Assembly: GCF_024198255.1 (NCBI RefSeq)
Contig: NZ_JAJVKW010000004.1
Span: 248,001 to 312,000, forward strand
Origin: Myxococcus guangdongensis
Lineage (GTDB): Bacteria > Myxococcota > Myxococcia > Myxococcales > Myxococcaceae
Direction of reading: 5' to 3'
Length of the DNA: 64,000 nucleotides
Position numbers and translations under genes: made by a program. Shown piece by piece: positions 8,155 through 16,803 of the stretch. The notes beneath the pieces are model-generated. The model did no database searches. It saw only the letters and a program-made list of their open reading frames with translations, and was not told the DNA's origin. Within the stretch, counting starts at the first letter, position 1. The number at the start of each line of letters is the position of its first letter.

Positions 8155-8786
8155 GGGACCGGCAGCATAGCCCGGGGAGGGCAGGCCGCGAGCAGCGTGC
8201 GCGCCGCGTGCGCCGGGTCCTCCGCCTCCAGCACCGCCGAGATGACGGCGAACCCGGCCGCGCCCTCCAGCGCCAGCGCGCGCTCGTGGGTGATGCCCCC
8301 GAGCGCGAGCGCCGGGCATGCGAGCCTGCCCGCCAGGGCACGAAACCCCTCGGGGCCGAGCGGCCGCCGCGCATCCCCGGGCTTGGAGCCGGGCGCATGG
8401 ACGGGGCTCACCAGGGCCAGGTCGGCGCCGCGCGCCTCCAGGGCCTCGGCCTCGTCGTGGACGGCCACGCTGATGAGGCGTCCGGTGGGCAGGCGCGGGC
8501 GGACCTGCGAGGGCAGAAGCCCGTGGGCGGGCAGGTGCAGGTGGGCGTCCACGAGCAGGGCCACGTCCAGTCGCCCGTTGATGAACAGCGGATTGCCGCG
8601 GGCGTGGCAGAGCGCGGCGAGCACCCGCGCCTCCTCGAGGAAACCGCGCGAGGTGGCCTCCGGGTGGCGGTGCTGCACGGCGACGTCGGGGCCCGCTTCC
8701 AGCGCGCGGGACAGCGCCTCCAAGAGGCGCCCCCGAGCGAGGCGCCAGTCGGTGATGACGATGAGCCGGGGGAGGGGGGGCGCCAC
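8151..8786 (-). CDS. thiE: Thiamine phosphate synthase / TenI family protein
   Basis: 211-residue TIM-barrel protein starting at GTG 8786. Recognisable ThiE/TenI strands in order: RLIVITD, VAVQHRHPEA, PLFINGRLDVALL, HLHLP, ISVAVHDEAEA, LALVSPVHAPGSKP, ALALGGIT. ThiE joins HMP-PP and thiazole phosphate to give thiamine phosphate. The usual Q-x-R-x-K/D phosphate-binding stretch reads QHRHPEA and the N-D-R reads NGR, so the site is atypical and the protein could be a TenI-like thiazole tautomerase or a divergent ThiE. It lies 27 bp after thiG, supporting a role in thiamine synthesis. Confidence 0.75.
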   Translation of the reverse strand: MAPPLPRLIVITDWRLARGRLLEALSRALEAGPDVAVQHRHPEATSRGFLEEARVLAALCHARGNPLFINGRLDVALLVDAHLHLPAHGLLPSQVRPRLPTGRLISVAVHDEAEALEARGADLALVSPVHAPGSKPGDARRPLGPEGFRALAGRLACPALALGGITHERALALEGAAGFAVISAVLEAEDPAHAARTLLAACPPRAMLPVP

Positions 8787-8813
8787 GGGAGCGTCCTGTC
8801 CGTCCGCGCGGGA

Positions 8814-9596
<783 letters not shown>

Positions 9597-9609
9597 GGTC
9601 ATCTCCTCG

Positions 9610-9810
9610 CTACCCGCCGCCGACGAAGGTGACGATTTCCACACGGTCCCCCGGCTGGAGGCGGTGCTCGGGGTGGTGGGCGCGGCGCACCACCTCGGCG
9701 TTCACCTCCACGGCCACGCCCGGGCCGCCGACCCGAAGCGACTCCAACAGCGCCGAGAGGGTGGTTGCCTCCGGCACCTCGCGCGTTTCTCCGTTGACCC
9801 AGACCTGCAC
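9610..9810 (-). CDS. thiS: Sulfur carrier protein ThiS
   Basis: With GTG 9810 the protein has 66 residues, the family's usual length: [20 protein letters not shown] at the start, [11 protein letters not shown] in the middle and the essential C-terminal VGGG tail that is adenylated and thiocarboxylated by ThiF. AAGGAG lies about ten bases before the start. It donates sulfur to ThiG, encoded next. No thiF, thiO or thiH is seen in the window, so activation must use enzymes encoded elsewhere. Confidence 0.92.
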   Translation of the reverse strand: MQVWVNGETREVPEATTLSALLESLRVGGPGVAVEVNAEVVRRAHHPEHRLQPGDRVEIVTFVGGG

Positions 9811-9845
9811 GGCGTCACGGCTCCTTGCGATGGGGACCCGGGCAC

Positions 9846-9874
9846 GCACTACAGGGGCCCTCTTGTGCTGTCAA
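9846..9874 (-). promoter_or_regulatory. Possible sigma-70-type promoter of the thi run
   Basis: On the minus strand a perfect TTGACA (9874-9869) lies about 60 bp upstream of thiS, with TGTAGT (4 of 6 to consensus) 15 bp further on. The spacing is short and the -10 is weak. The divergent spacer is only about 110 bp and no TPP riboswitch pattern is visible in it. Confidence 0.3.
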
Positions 9875-9910
9875 CGCACACTCCGGCAGTACGTCCGCCA
9901 GCGTCATCGC

Positions 9911-9916
9911 TATACT
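9911..9916 (+). promoter_or_regulatory. TATACT -10 box immediately before an ATG (leaderless candidate)
   Basis: TATACT sits seven bases before ATG 9924, so transcription from it would begin at or next to the start codon and give a leaderless mRNA. No convincing -35 was found about 17 bp upstream, and no ribosome-binding site precedes the ATG. Confidence 0.35.
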
Positions 9917-9923
9917 CGGCGCC

Positions 9924-10319
9924 ATGCTCATGGCTCCCAGCAGGCTTGTCTCCACCGCGCTCGTCGTCGCGCTCGGGCTGCCCGTCACCGCCGCCGCCGC
10001 GGACCCCGTCGCGACGCTGGATGCACCTGTCCGCGCGCCCCAGCCCCTGCTGCAGGGCCACCGGTACGCCTTCGTCGCGGGCGGCGTGCTGGCCGTGGGA
10101 GGCCTGGGCCTGGGCTTCTTCGCGCAGGGCGAGGCCAAGCGCGCGCAGAGCCTGTCGTCCGCCCGGGAGGCGAGGAGCACGTTGGACCGCGCCCGTTCGG
10201 CCTCCACCGCGGCCAACCTGATGTACGCCGCCGCGGGCGCCGCCGTGCTGTACGGGCTGGTGCTGGAGCTGCTCCCGGCCGAGGCCGCCGACACCGCCAG
10301 CCTCACCTACCACTTCTGA
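9924..10319 (+). CDS. Small exported or membrane protein of unknown function
   Basis: 131 residues. The ATG at 9924 gives a clean signal peptide (LVSTALVVALGLPVTAAAA), a membrane-like stretch near residues 50-68 (FVAGGVLAVGGLGLGFFAQG), a charged helical linker rich in Ala, Arg and Ser, and a second hydrophobic segment near residues 96-112 (LMYAAAGAAVLYGLVLELL). I do not recognise the family. It is divergent from thiS and followed 11 bp later by a lipoprotein gene, so it probably belongs to an envelope-protein group. Confidence 0.6.
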   Translation: MLMAPSRLVSTALVVALGLPVTAAAADPVATLDAPVRAPQPLLQGHRYAFVAGGVLAVGGLGLGFFAQGEAKRAQSLSSAREARSTLDRARSASTAANLMYAAAGAAVLYGLVLELLPAEAADTASLTYHF

Positions 10320-10330
10320 CCGAGCCCCCC

Positions 10331-10861
10331 GTGGCCCTCCGCTCTCCTGTCCCCCTCCTGGCCTGCGGTGCCGTGCTGGTGGCCGTGGCCTGCTCCATCA
10401 ACGTGGATGACCTGGCCGGGCGCGCCTGCTCGGACGACACCGAGTGTCCCTCCGCGTATGCCTGCACCGCCGTCGCCGCCGACGGCCAGCGCACGTGCGA
10501 GGTCGTCTATCCCCCGCACTACACCGATGCCGACGGCGGCACGGACGCGGGCCCCGTGCCCACGTACTGCAAGGACGTGGCGCCCATCCTCGCCGCCAGC
10601 TGCGTGAGCACCTGCCACGGCGCGGACACCAGCGGCAGTGGCCAGTCCTCGTTTCGCCTGGACTACTACGAGCCCACGGGCAACGGCGTGCCGGGCGCGC
10701 GCGCCAAGGCGCTGCGCATCCGGGTGCGCACGTCCGAGCTGAAGGACATGCCTCCCTCGGGGAGCAGCGTCACCCAGCCCACCGCCGAGGAGCGGGCCCT
10801 GGTGGCGCGCTGGGTGGCCGGTGGCGCTCCCTTCTGTGACAGCCCCGATGCCGGGCCCTGA
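10331..10861 (+). CDS. Cys-rich lipoprotein-like protein with CX3CH motif (paralogue 1)
   Basis: 176 residues from GTG 10331. The hydrophobic start ends in VLVAVACS, an acceptable but weak lipobox. A short Cys-rich part (CSDDTECPSAYAC) is followed by a linker and VAPILAASCVSTCHGADTSG, then a C-terminal MPPSGSSVTQPTAEERALVA...GGAPFC. The layout resembles small c-type cytochrome domains (ILAA.C..CHG, later MPP and W..GG), but the spacing is CX3CH, not CX2CH, so heme binding is uncertain. It shares 115 nearly identical bases with the next gene. Confidence 0.65.
   Translation: MALRSPVPLLACGAVLVAVACSINVDDLAGRACSDDTECPSAYACTAVAADGQRTCEVVYPPHYTDADGGTDAGPVPTYCKDVAPILAASCVSTCHGADTSGSGQSSFRLDYYEPTGNGVPGARAKALRIRVRTSELKDMPPSGSSVTQPTAEERALVARWVAGGAPFCDSPDAGP
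10556..10670 (+). repeat. Near-identical 115-bp segment, copy 1
   Basis: Matches 11126-11240 at 112 of 115 positions. All three differences are silent third-position changes (AGT/AGC, TTT/TTC, CGC/CGT). It codes for the VPTYCKDVAPILAASC...FRLDYY core. The flanks are far more divergent, which suggests recent gene conversion. Confidence 0.9.
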
Positions 10862-10915
10862 CGTCGCGGCCGTTCCCCCTCGCTTCCCTCGTCCCCGGTT
10901 TCTCCCGAGCCCAAC

Positions 10916-11494
10916 ATGAAGAAACTCCTCGCGGGCGCCACCGGCGCGGCCGCCCTCCTCGCGGCCTGCACCATCGACGTGGCGGACTTCACCGGCAAGA
11001 CGTGTGAGACGGCCGGCGACTGTCCCGACACCCACGTCTGCGTCGCGGTGAGGCAGGGGCAGGGGCGCACGTGCGAGGTCCTCGGCCTGCCGTCGTCCGA
11101 CGCGGGCCCTGTCGACGCGGGGCCGGTGCCCACGTACTGCAAGGACGTGGCGCCCATCCTCGCCGCCAGCTGCGTGAGCACCTGCCACGGCGCGGACACC
11201 AGCGGCAGCGGCCAGTCCTCGTTCCGTCTGGACTACTACGTGGCGCCGGATGGCGGCGCGGACGGCGGTGGACTGCCGGGCGCTTTCGCGAAGGCGGACA
11301 GAATCCGCGCGCGCACTTCGGTGTTCCAGGACATGCCGCCCTCGCCGACCACCGTCCCGTTGCCCACGGCGGAGGAGCGCGCGCTCGTCGCCCGTTGGGC
11401 GGAGGGCGGGGCCCCGTTCTGCGATGACGCCGACGCGGGCAGCGGCACGCCGGATGGTGGCGCTCCGGATGCCGGAGGCGACGCGGGACCGTAG
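10916..11494 (+). CDS. Cys-rich lipoprotein with CX3CH motif (paralogue 2)
   Basis: 192 residues starting MKKLLAGATGAAALLAAC, a textbook lipoprotein signal with LAAC lipobox; the next residues are TID, so outer-membrane sorting is plausible. It has the same order as its neighbour: Cys-rich segment (CETAGDCPDTHVC), Asp/Gly/Pro linker, VAPILAASCVSTCHGADTSG, MPPSPTTV, and GGAPFCDDAD near the end, followed by a Gly/Asp/Ala-rich tail. Tandem duplicate of the 10331 gene with 54 bp between them. Electron transfer is possible if CX3CH binds heme; otherwise unknown. Confidence 0.7.
   Translation: MKKLLAGATGAAALLAACTIDVADFTGKTCETAGDCPDTHVCVAVRQGQGRTCEVLGLPSSDAGPVDAGPVPTYCKDVAPILAASCVSTCHGADTSGSGQSSFRLDYYVAPDGGADGGGLPGAFAKADRIRARTSVFQDMPPSPTTVPLPTAEERALVARWAEGGAPFCDDADAGSGTPDGGAPDAGGDAGP
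11126..11240 (+). repeat. Near-identical 115-bp segment, copy 2
   Basis: Partner of 10556-10670, exactly 570 bp downstream, with only three silent differences. See copy 1. Confidence 0.9.
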
Positions 11495-11748
11495 TCCGAC
11501 GGGCTTCGAGCACGCGGAGAAGCAGGGCACCTCTCACAGGGCAACCCGCTTCTCCCGTGTGGGCAGTGGCTGGGAATGTTCCCACGCAGAGCGGCCGGGC
11601 GAGCAAGGCCCGAGTGCACGCCTGGGGACCCCTGTGTCTTCACCCTCGCGTGCGCAAGCCCTGTGCAAGTGCGAGGGGAGCGCTCACTTTCTGTCCAACA
11701 CCGGGGAACAATCACTCCGGACAGCCTACCGAAAGGGGCACGACGAAT

Positions 11749-12339
11749 ATGCGCAAGCTCATGATGGCGGTCGGTGCGGTGGCGGCGATGGCGATGGTGA
11801 CCGGTTGCAGCAAGCGGGACAACGTGGCGGAGCAGCGCCAGGACGTCGCCGAGGCGCAGGGCGAGGCCCGCCAGGAGGTGGCGGAGATTCGTCAGGAGGA
11901 GCAGCAGGACATCGCGAACACCCAGCGCAACGCGCAGGAGGACATTGCCGAGTCCCAGCGTGAGGCGAACGAGGAAATCGCCAGCGCCCAGGAGGACGTC
12001 CGCGATGAGCAGGCGGACCTCGCCGAGGCGCGGCGTGATCGCAACGAGGAGCTGGCCCAGGGCGGCTCCGGCACGGCGGGGGCCATGGCGGCGGCCACCA
12101 ACGTGTCCGGTCGCGTGCTCTCCACCAGCGGCAGCACGCTGACGGTGGTGGACACCTCCAACAACCGTCAGCTCAAGCTGAAGACGAACGACCAGAGCCG
12201 CATCCTCCAGAACAGCCAGGAGGTGAAGCTGGGTGACCTGAAGGAGGGCGACCAGGTCCGCGCGTCGTACGTCATGGACGGCAAGGACATGGTGGTCCGC
12301 GAGCTGAACGTCACGCAGAACGTGACGCCCACCAAGTAA
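11749..12339 (+). CDS. Lipoprotein with 11-residue (hendecad) coiled-coil repeats
   Basis: 196 residues. MRKLMMAVGAVAAMAMVTGC is a lipoprotein signal with VTGC lipobox. Residues 30-95 are six consecutive 11-residue units of the form (R/Q)(Q/E)(D/E)(V/I)A-E-x-Q-x-E-A, for example RQDVAEAQGEA, RQEVAEIRQEE and QQDIANTQRNA, the periodicity of a right-handed coiled coil. After a Gly/Ala hinge the last 80 residues (NVSGRVLSTSGSTLTVVDTS, GDLKEGDQVRASYVMDG) look like a small beta-barrel of the DUF5666/OB kind. A strong terminator follows, so this is a transcription-unit end. Likely an envelope spacer or adaptor; partner unknown. Confidence 0.75.
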   Translation: MRKLMMAVGAVAAMAMVTGCSKRDNVAEQRQDVAEAQGEARQEVAEIRQEEQQDIANTQRNAQEDIAESQREANEEIASAQEDVRDEQADLAEARRDRNEELAQGGSGTAGAMAAATNVSGRVLSTSGSTLTVVDTSNNRQLKLKTNDQSRILQNSQEVKLGDLKEGDQVRASYVMDGKDMVVRELNVTQNVTPTK

Positions 12340-12385
12340 CGCGGGGCGCGGTCGGGCGGTCCGTTTCCTCACGGGCGGCCCAGGG

Positions 12386-12420
12386 ACGGCTCCCACTTCG
12401 GTGGGGGCCGTTTCCTTTTT
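12386..12420 (+). terminator. Intrinsic terminator with TTCG tetraloop
   Basis: An 11-bp stem (ACGGCTCCCAC / GTGGGGGCCGT, one T-G wobble) closed by a TTCG tetraloop at 12397-12400 and followed by TTTCCTTTTTT. It lies 46 bp after the hendecad lipoprotein gene. This is the most canonical terminator in the window. Confidence 0.9.
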
Positions 12421-12546
12421 TCCCTGAATCCATTCTGAAGGGTCGGAAGTGCGTGTCGGACCTGGATGGTAGGGAGGACGCGTGGGGTTTCCTCACGCCT
12501 TCCCAACCCTGGGGAGGTCCTTCGCACACCAGGAGCCGTCCTTCGC

Positions 12547-13680
12547 ATGGGTACCCACCACCCGGACCAGCCTTCCCTCAAACCCTTCATCCTCTTCTCC
12601 GCGGGCGCCACCTCCTACGAGTTGATCCGCTACCTGGGCTCGCGTGGCGCGGGGGAGTTGCTGCTCGCCCGCAGGCACTACGCGGACACGCCCGGCGACC
12701 TGGTGCTCATCAAGCGCCTGATGGACGCGGAGGACGAGCTCGGCCGGGCGCGGCTGCGCGAGGAGATCAAGCTGCTGATGCGGCTGTCGCATCCGTCCAT
12801 CGCGCAGGTGTTCCTGGTGCGCGTGCACGACGGCTCGCCCCACCTCGTCATGGAGTACGTGGAAGGCCAGAGCCTGGAGACGCTGATGAGCTTCGCGGCA
12901 CTGCGGCGCCGGCCCCTCTCGGAGACCTTCACCGCCTACGTGGGCGAGCAGCTGGCGGACGCGCTCCACCACGCGCACTCGCTGGAGGATGACCGGGGCA
13001 GGCCCCTGGGGCTCGTGCACCGGGACGTCAGCCCGCGCACGGTGCGGCTGGACGTGCGCGGCCACGTGAAGCTGGCGGACTTCGCGCTGGCGTGGGCGCG
13101 GCTGCCCGGGCGCGTGGCCACGGAGTCCCACGTCGTCCGCGGGGACCTGGCGTATGCGTCGCCGGAGGTGCTGCTGCGGCGGCCTCTGGATGGGCGCTCG
13201 GACCTGTTCTCCCTGGGCGTGGTGCTGCTGGAGCTCGCCACCGGGTTGCACCTGCTGGATTTGGAGCCAGTGGAGCGCGCGGCGCTCGCGGCCGGCCCGC
13301 ACCCGGAAGCGGAGTCGCTCCAGGCGGAGTCTCCCAGCTGGCTGCCCCTGCCGTTGATGGCGGCGCGCGTGGCCTGCTTCGCTCCGGAGCACGTGGAGCA
13401 TGCGACCCACTCTCTGGGCTCGCCCCTGCGCTCCATCCTGACGCGGCTGCTGCGGCGCGAACCGGAGGAGCGCTTCCAGACGGCGCTGGAGCTGCGGGAC
13501 GCGCTGCGCGGGGTGCTGGCGGGGCGGGGGTACGCCTATGGTCCTGCGGAGGCCGCGCGAGAGGCCCTGCAGGTGCGCCAGGAGGCTCGCTCCCGAGGGC
13601 GCGCCGCGGACGTGCTCTCTCCGGAGGATGCGCTGCCCGGGCTGTCCTTCCCCCGTGGCGCCATCGCCACCGGGACATGA
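12547..13680 (+). CDS. Serine/threonine protein kinase-like protein with degenerate motifs
   Basis: 377 residues, no membrane segment. Kinase landmarks: glycine loop GSRGAGELLLARR (31-43), VLIKRL with the ATP-binding Lys56, HRD at 158-160, and SPEVLLRRPLDGRSDLFSLG for the APE/DxWSxG region. Two key positions deviate: the Mg-binding Asn of HRDxxxxN is Thr165 (HRDVSPRT) and DFG reads DFA (178-180). Both catalytic Asp residues remain, so weak activity is possible, but a pseudokinase or scaffold role is equally likely. An upstream in-frame ATG (12466) has no better binding site. Myxobacteria encode many such kinases. Confidence 0.8.
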   Translation: MGTHHPDQPSLKPFILFSAGATSYELIRYLGSRGAGELLLARRHYADTPGDLVLIKRLMDAEDELGRARLREEIKLLMRLSHPSIAQVFLVRVHDGSPHLVMEYVEGQSLETLMSFAALRRRPLSETFTAYVGEQLADALHHAHSLEDDRGRPLGLVHRDVSPRTVRLDVRGHVKLADFALAWARLPGRVATESHVVRGDLAYASPEVLLRRPLDGRSDLFSLGVVLLELATGLHLLDLEPVERAALAAGPHPEAESLQAESPSWLPLPLMAARVACFAPEHVEHATHSLGSPLRSILTRLLRREPEERFQTALELRDALRGVLAGRGYAYGPAEAAREALQVRQEARSRGRAADVLSPEDALPGLSFPRGAIATGT

Positions 13681-13741
13681 GGCCCCGCGCGGGTGGAAGG
13701 GTGCTTGTCTGGGGCCGTGGGATGGGCAGACTCAGGCACCT

Positions 13742-14746
13742 ATGGGTGACGTGAACGAGCTCCACCGGCAATGGTGCATCGCGGACGGACACGCGGACTC
13801 CCTCATGTGGAACCGGGACTTGTGTGTCCGCTCCGACGAGGGGCACGTGGACTTCCCCCGCCTGAGGGAGGCGGGGGTGAAGCTGCAGTGCTTCACCATC
13901 GTCACCCGGGGCTTCCCCTTCATCGGCGGCTTCCCGGTGTTCGCCGCGTGGCGCGGCTGGCCTCGGGAGGCGCGCGCCAGCGAGTGGACGCGGGCGCTGT
14001 GGCAGCTCGAGCGCATGGGTGAGTTCTGCCAGCGCTCCGGGGACACGGTGCGCGTGGCCACCTCGCGTCAGGTGTTGGATGACAACCTGGCCCAGGGGCG
14101 GCTGTCCGCGGTGCTGGGCGTGGAGGGTGGGCACGCCATCGAGGGGAAGGTGGAGCGACTGGCGCAGCTGCACCGCCGGGGCGTGCGTTTCATGGGGCTC
14201 ACGCACTTGTCGAACAACGACTTGGGAGGCTCCTCGTTCCCGATGATGGGCAACCGGGGGCTGACGACGCTGGGCCACGAGGTGATGGAGGAGATGGCCC
14301 GGCTGGGGCTGAGCGTGGACGTGGCGCACGCCTCCGAGCGCACCCTGGAGAGCCTGTTCGCCCATCCCTCGGTGCGCTACTTCTGTTCGCACACGGGCGT
14401 GCGCGCGGCGGGCGGAGGGTGGCGCAACCTGAGCGACGCCTCGCTGCGCTTCATCGCGGACCGGGGTGGGGTGGTGGGAATCATCTTCGCCCCGGTGTAC
14501 CTGGGCGGGGACTCGGTGGATGACGTGGTTCGCCACGTTGAGCACGCGGTGGACGTCATGGGCGAGGAGGGCGTGGGCCTGGGCTCGGACTACGACGGCA
14601 TGGTGCCGTTGCCCAAGGGCATGAAGGACGTCACGGACCTGCACCTGCTCACCACGGCACTGCTGCGCCGGCATCCGGAGTCCTGGGTGGAACGTGTGAT
14701 GGGCGGAAACTTCCGGCGTTTCTTCCAGTCGACACTGGGTGGTTGA
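13742..14746 (+). CDS. Membrane dipeptidase (M19 family, renal dipeptidase-like)
   Basis: 334 residues. M19 metallopeptidases cleave dipeptides, including D-amino-acid-containing ones, with two zinc ions. Visible ligands and motifs in order: DGHADSL (H-x-D) near residue 16, GVEGGHAIEG with the bridging Glu, THLSNND, VDVAHAS, CSHTGVRA and GSDYDGM. No signal peptide, so probably cytoplasmic despite the family name. ATG 13742 follows GGCACCT and the preceding gene by 61 bp. Possible roles are peptide or cell-wall dipeptide turnover; the natural substrate is unknown. Confidence 0.9.
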   Translation: MGDVNELHRQWCIADGHADSLMWNRDLCVRSDEGHVDFPRLREAGVKLQCFTIVTRGFPFIGGFPVFAAWRGWPREARASEWTRALWQLERMGEFCQRSGDTVRVATSRQVLDDNLAQGRLSAVLGVEGGHAIEGKVERLAQLHRRGVRFMGLTHLSNNDLGGSSFPMMGNRGLTTLGHEVMEEMARLGLSVDVAHASERTLESLFAHPSVRYFCSHTGVRAAGGGWRNLSDASLRFIADRGGVVGIIFAPVYLGGDSVDDVVRHVEHAVDVMGEEGVGLGSDYDGMVPLPKGMKDVTDLHLLTTALLRRHPESWVERVMGGNFRRFFQSTLGG

Positions 14747-14782
14747 CCGGGAGCGGGACGCTCGAAATATTGGGTTCAGCCC

Positions 14783-15166
14783 ATGAACCGCTCCTTCCTC
14801 GCACTCGTGTCCGCTGTTGGCTCCCTCCTCCTCACTGCTTGCGGTGGCCCCGGTTCAGGGGACGACTGCGACGAGCCGGGGAGCTTCATCTGTCAGGAGT
14901 CCGTCCTGGCCCTGGAGTGTCGTTCTGGCAAGTGGCGGCAGTTGCCGTGTCGGGGCCCGTTGGGGTGCCGCGAGTCCGACGAGGCGGTGCGCTGTGACAC
15001 CTCCGGCAATGGCCCGGGGGATGCGTGCGCGGCCAGCGCCGAGGGCCGCGGACTGTGCCGTCAGGACGGGAAGGCCATCCTGGAGTGCCGGGAGGGCATC
15101 CTGGTGGAGACGGCCTCGTGCGCCTCCTGCGTGGTGGAGGACACCGAGGTGACGTGCCAGCCGTGA
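14783..15166 (+). CDS. Small Cys-rich lipoprotein
   Basis: 127 residues. The N-terminus MNRSFLALVSAVGSLLLTAC is a lipoprotein signal with LTAC lipobox, followed by GGPGSGDD. The mature part has about 13 cysteines in two similar halves, each with a C-x-(Q/D)...L-E-C-R pattern (FICQESVLALECRSGKW and LCRQDGKAILECREGIL), so it looks like an internal duplication stabilised by disulfides. I know no function. It lies 36 bp after the dipeptidase gene. Confidence 0.7.
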   Translation: MNRSFLALVSAVGSLLLTACGGPGSGDDCDEPGSFICQESVLALECRSGKWRQLPCRGPLGCRESDEAVRCDTSGNGPGDACAASAEGRGLCRQDGKAILECREGILVETASCASCVVEDTEVTCQP

Positions 15167-15339
15167 GGCGTTGAAGGCGGTCGTCAGGAGTCCCCGAGGC
15201 GCGACGTGTGGTAGCCTCGGCGCGCCGCTCGCGGGACTCCGATGCGACTTCCGATTCAAGCCTTTGGAGCCTGACACGCTGGTCGTTTCACTCTTCCCCG
15301 AGCGGCGCTCCTCTCGTCTTCCTGGAGGCAGTGCGCGCG

Positions 15340-16803
15340 ATGGCCTTGCCCGCCGAAGTCCGTATCGAACAGGTCGCCCGAGAGGACCTGGTGATGTTCG
15401 TCAACGCGTGTTTCTCCTGCACCGGCCAGCGGGAGTTCTACGGTGACGCGCGCGGACAGTCGGTCTCCATCGAGTTCCTGCACCAGTACATCCTGGGCAA
15501 CTACCGGCGCCTCTACCGCCGCACGCTCGCGGCGGGCATCAACCACTTCAACCAGGCGCAGATCATCCTCAACCTGCTCGCCGCCGGCAGTCCGGTGGAC
15601 CCGGCCGAGCGAGCGGAGGAGGGCGCCCTCATCGCCGCGGCGCTCCGTCGCCTGCCCACGCAGCGCGCCTTCCGGGTGTTGGAGTCGCTGCGCTCGCGGC
15701 ACGTCAACAACCGCCGCAGCCGCGCCATCGTCCGGGAGTACCTGGCCGGACGCGCGAACCTCGCCTTCGACGCGGTGAAGTACCGCTCCAAGCTGCGCGC
15801 GGCGGTGGTGCACGGGCACGTGAAGCTGGAGGGCGAGTTCGGGCCGTTCCTCTTCAAGGGCTGGAAGAAGCGGGTCTTCACCCAGCCGCTGTTCGAGTCC
15901 TTCCGTCGGGCGCACTTCGCACAGGAGGCGCTCTACGAGTTGCCCTACACGGTGGCGGAGGGGCTGGCGCAGAAGCACGGCGTCCCGCGCGACGTGTTCC
16001 TCCAGCGCATCGAGCCACGCCTCACCCAGGCGGAGCGTCTGCGACTCCAGGAGTCCGCCGCGCGCGAGGGGGGCGTGGAGCCGGCGGTGGACCTGTCCCG
16101 CGCGCCGCTGACGAAGCTGGCGCTGTACGTGTTGTCCCTGAAGGCGGAGGCAAGGGCGTCGCGCCGCGAGGAGCTGCACACGGCGCTGGAGGGCTCGGCG
16201 GCGCGGGTATTGGCGCGCGCGAGCTCATCGTTGGGGAAGGTGGCGGCGGTGCTGGACCGGAGCTATTCGACGTCGGGCTCGCTGCAGAAGCGTCGGCGTC
16301 CGTTGGCCGTGGCGCTGGCGACGCACTACCTGCTGTCCTCCGCGGCGCGGGAGTACCGGGCGTTCTGGACGGGTGGGCCCGTGGAGGATGTGTTGACGGT
16401 GTCGGCGCGCGGGCAGACGGACCTGGCCACGCCGCTGCTGGACGCGCTGGAGTGGGGCGCGGAGCTGGTGGTCATCGTCTCGGATGGGTACGACAATGAC
16501 CCGCCGGGCGCGGTGGCGGAGCTGACGCGGGTGTTCCGTGAGCGCCTGGACCGGAGCCGTCGCACCGCGCTGGTGCACGTCAATCCCGTCTTCGACGCGG
16601 AGGAGTACGCGCCGCGCTCGTTTGGCGGAGCGGTGGCCACGGTGGGCGTGCGAGACGCCGAGGACGTCCCGACGGTGCTCGGCTTCGCGCGCTTCGCGGA
16701 GGGCACGGCGTCGCTGGCGGAGCTGGAGCGGTACCTGTCCGGACGCGTGGATTCGTGGCTGAAGCCCCAGGTGCACGAAGGGGCGGACGAGGTGGAGGCA
16801 TGA
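15340..16803 (+). CDS. vWA-domain protein with helical N-terminal region (TROVE/Ro-like layout)
   Basis: 487 residues, cytoplasmic. Residues 1-300 are predicted all-helical (for example FLHQYILGNYRRLYRRTLAA and VKYRSKLRAAVVHGHVKL). From about 295 a von Willebrand A domain begins with a full MIDAS: D306-x-S308-x-S310 (VLDRSYSTSG), T360 (GQTDLATP) and D382 (VIVSDGYDND). A helical-repeat N-terminus plus a MIDAS vWA is the layout of TROVE/Ro60 RNA-binding proteins, but I cannot confirm homology by eye. ATG 15340 was chosen over an upstream extension because GGAGG lies before it and the extension has non-coding character. It overlaps the next gene by ATGA. Confidence 0.6.
   Translation: MALPAEVRIEQVAREDLVMFVNACFSCTGQREFYGDARGQSVSIEFLHQYILGNYRRLYRRTLAAGINHFNQAQIILNLLAAGSPVDPAERAEEGALIAAALRRLPTQRAFRVLESLRSRHVNNRRSRAIVREYLAGRANLAFDAVKYRSKLRAAVVHGHVKLEGEFGPFLFKGWKKRVFTQPLFESFRRAHFAQEALYELPYTVAEGLAQKHGVPRDVFLQRIEPRLTQAERLRLQESAAREGGVEPAVDLSRAPLTKLALYVLSLKAEARASRREELHTALEGSAARVLARASSSLGKVAAVLDRSYSTSGSLQKRRRPLAVALATHYLLSSAAREYRAFWTGGPVEDVLTVSARGQTDLATPLLDALEWGAELVVIVSDGYDNDPPGAVAELTRVFRERLDRSRRTALVHVNPVFDAEEYAPRSFGGAVATVGVRDAEDVPTVLGFARFAEGTASLAELERYLSGRVDSWLKPQVHEGADEVEA

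Noticed and set aside
9811..9923. TPP riboswitch before thiS
   Set aside because: I looked for the CUGAGA and conserved thi-box core on the minus strand and found neither; the spacer is also too short together with the divergent promoter.
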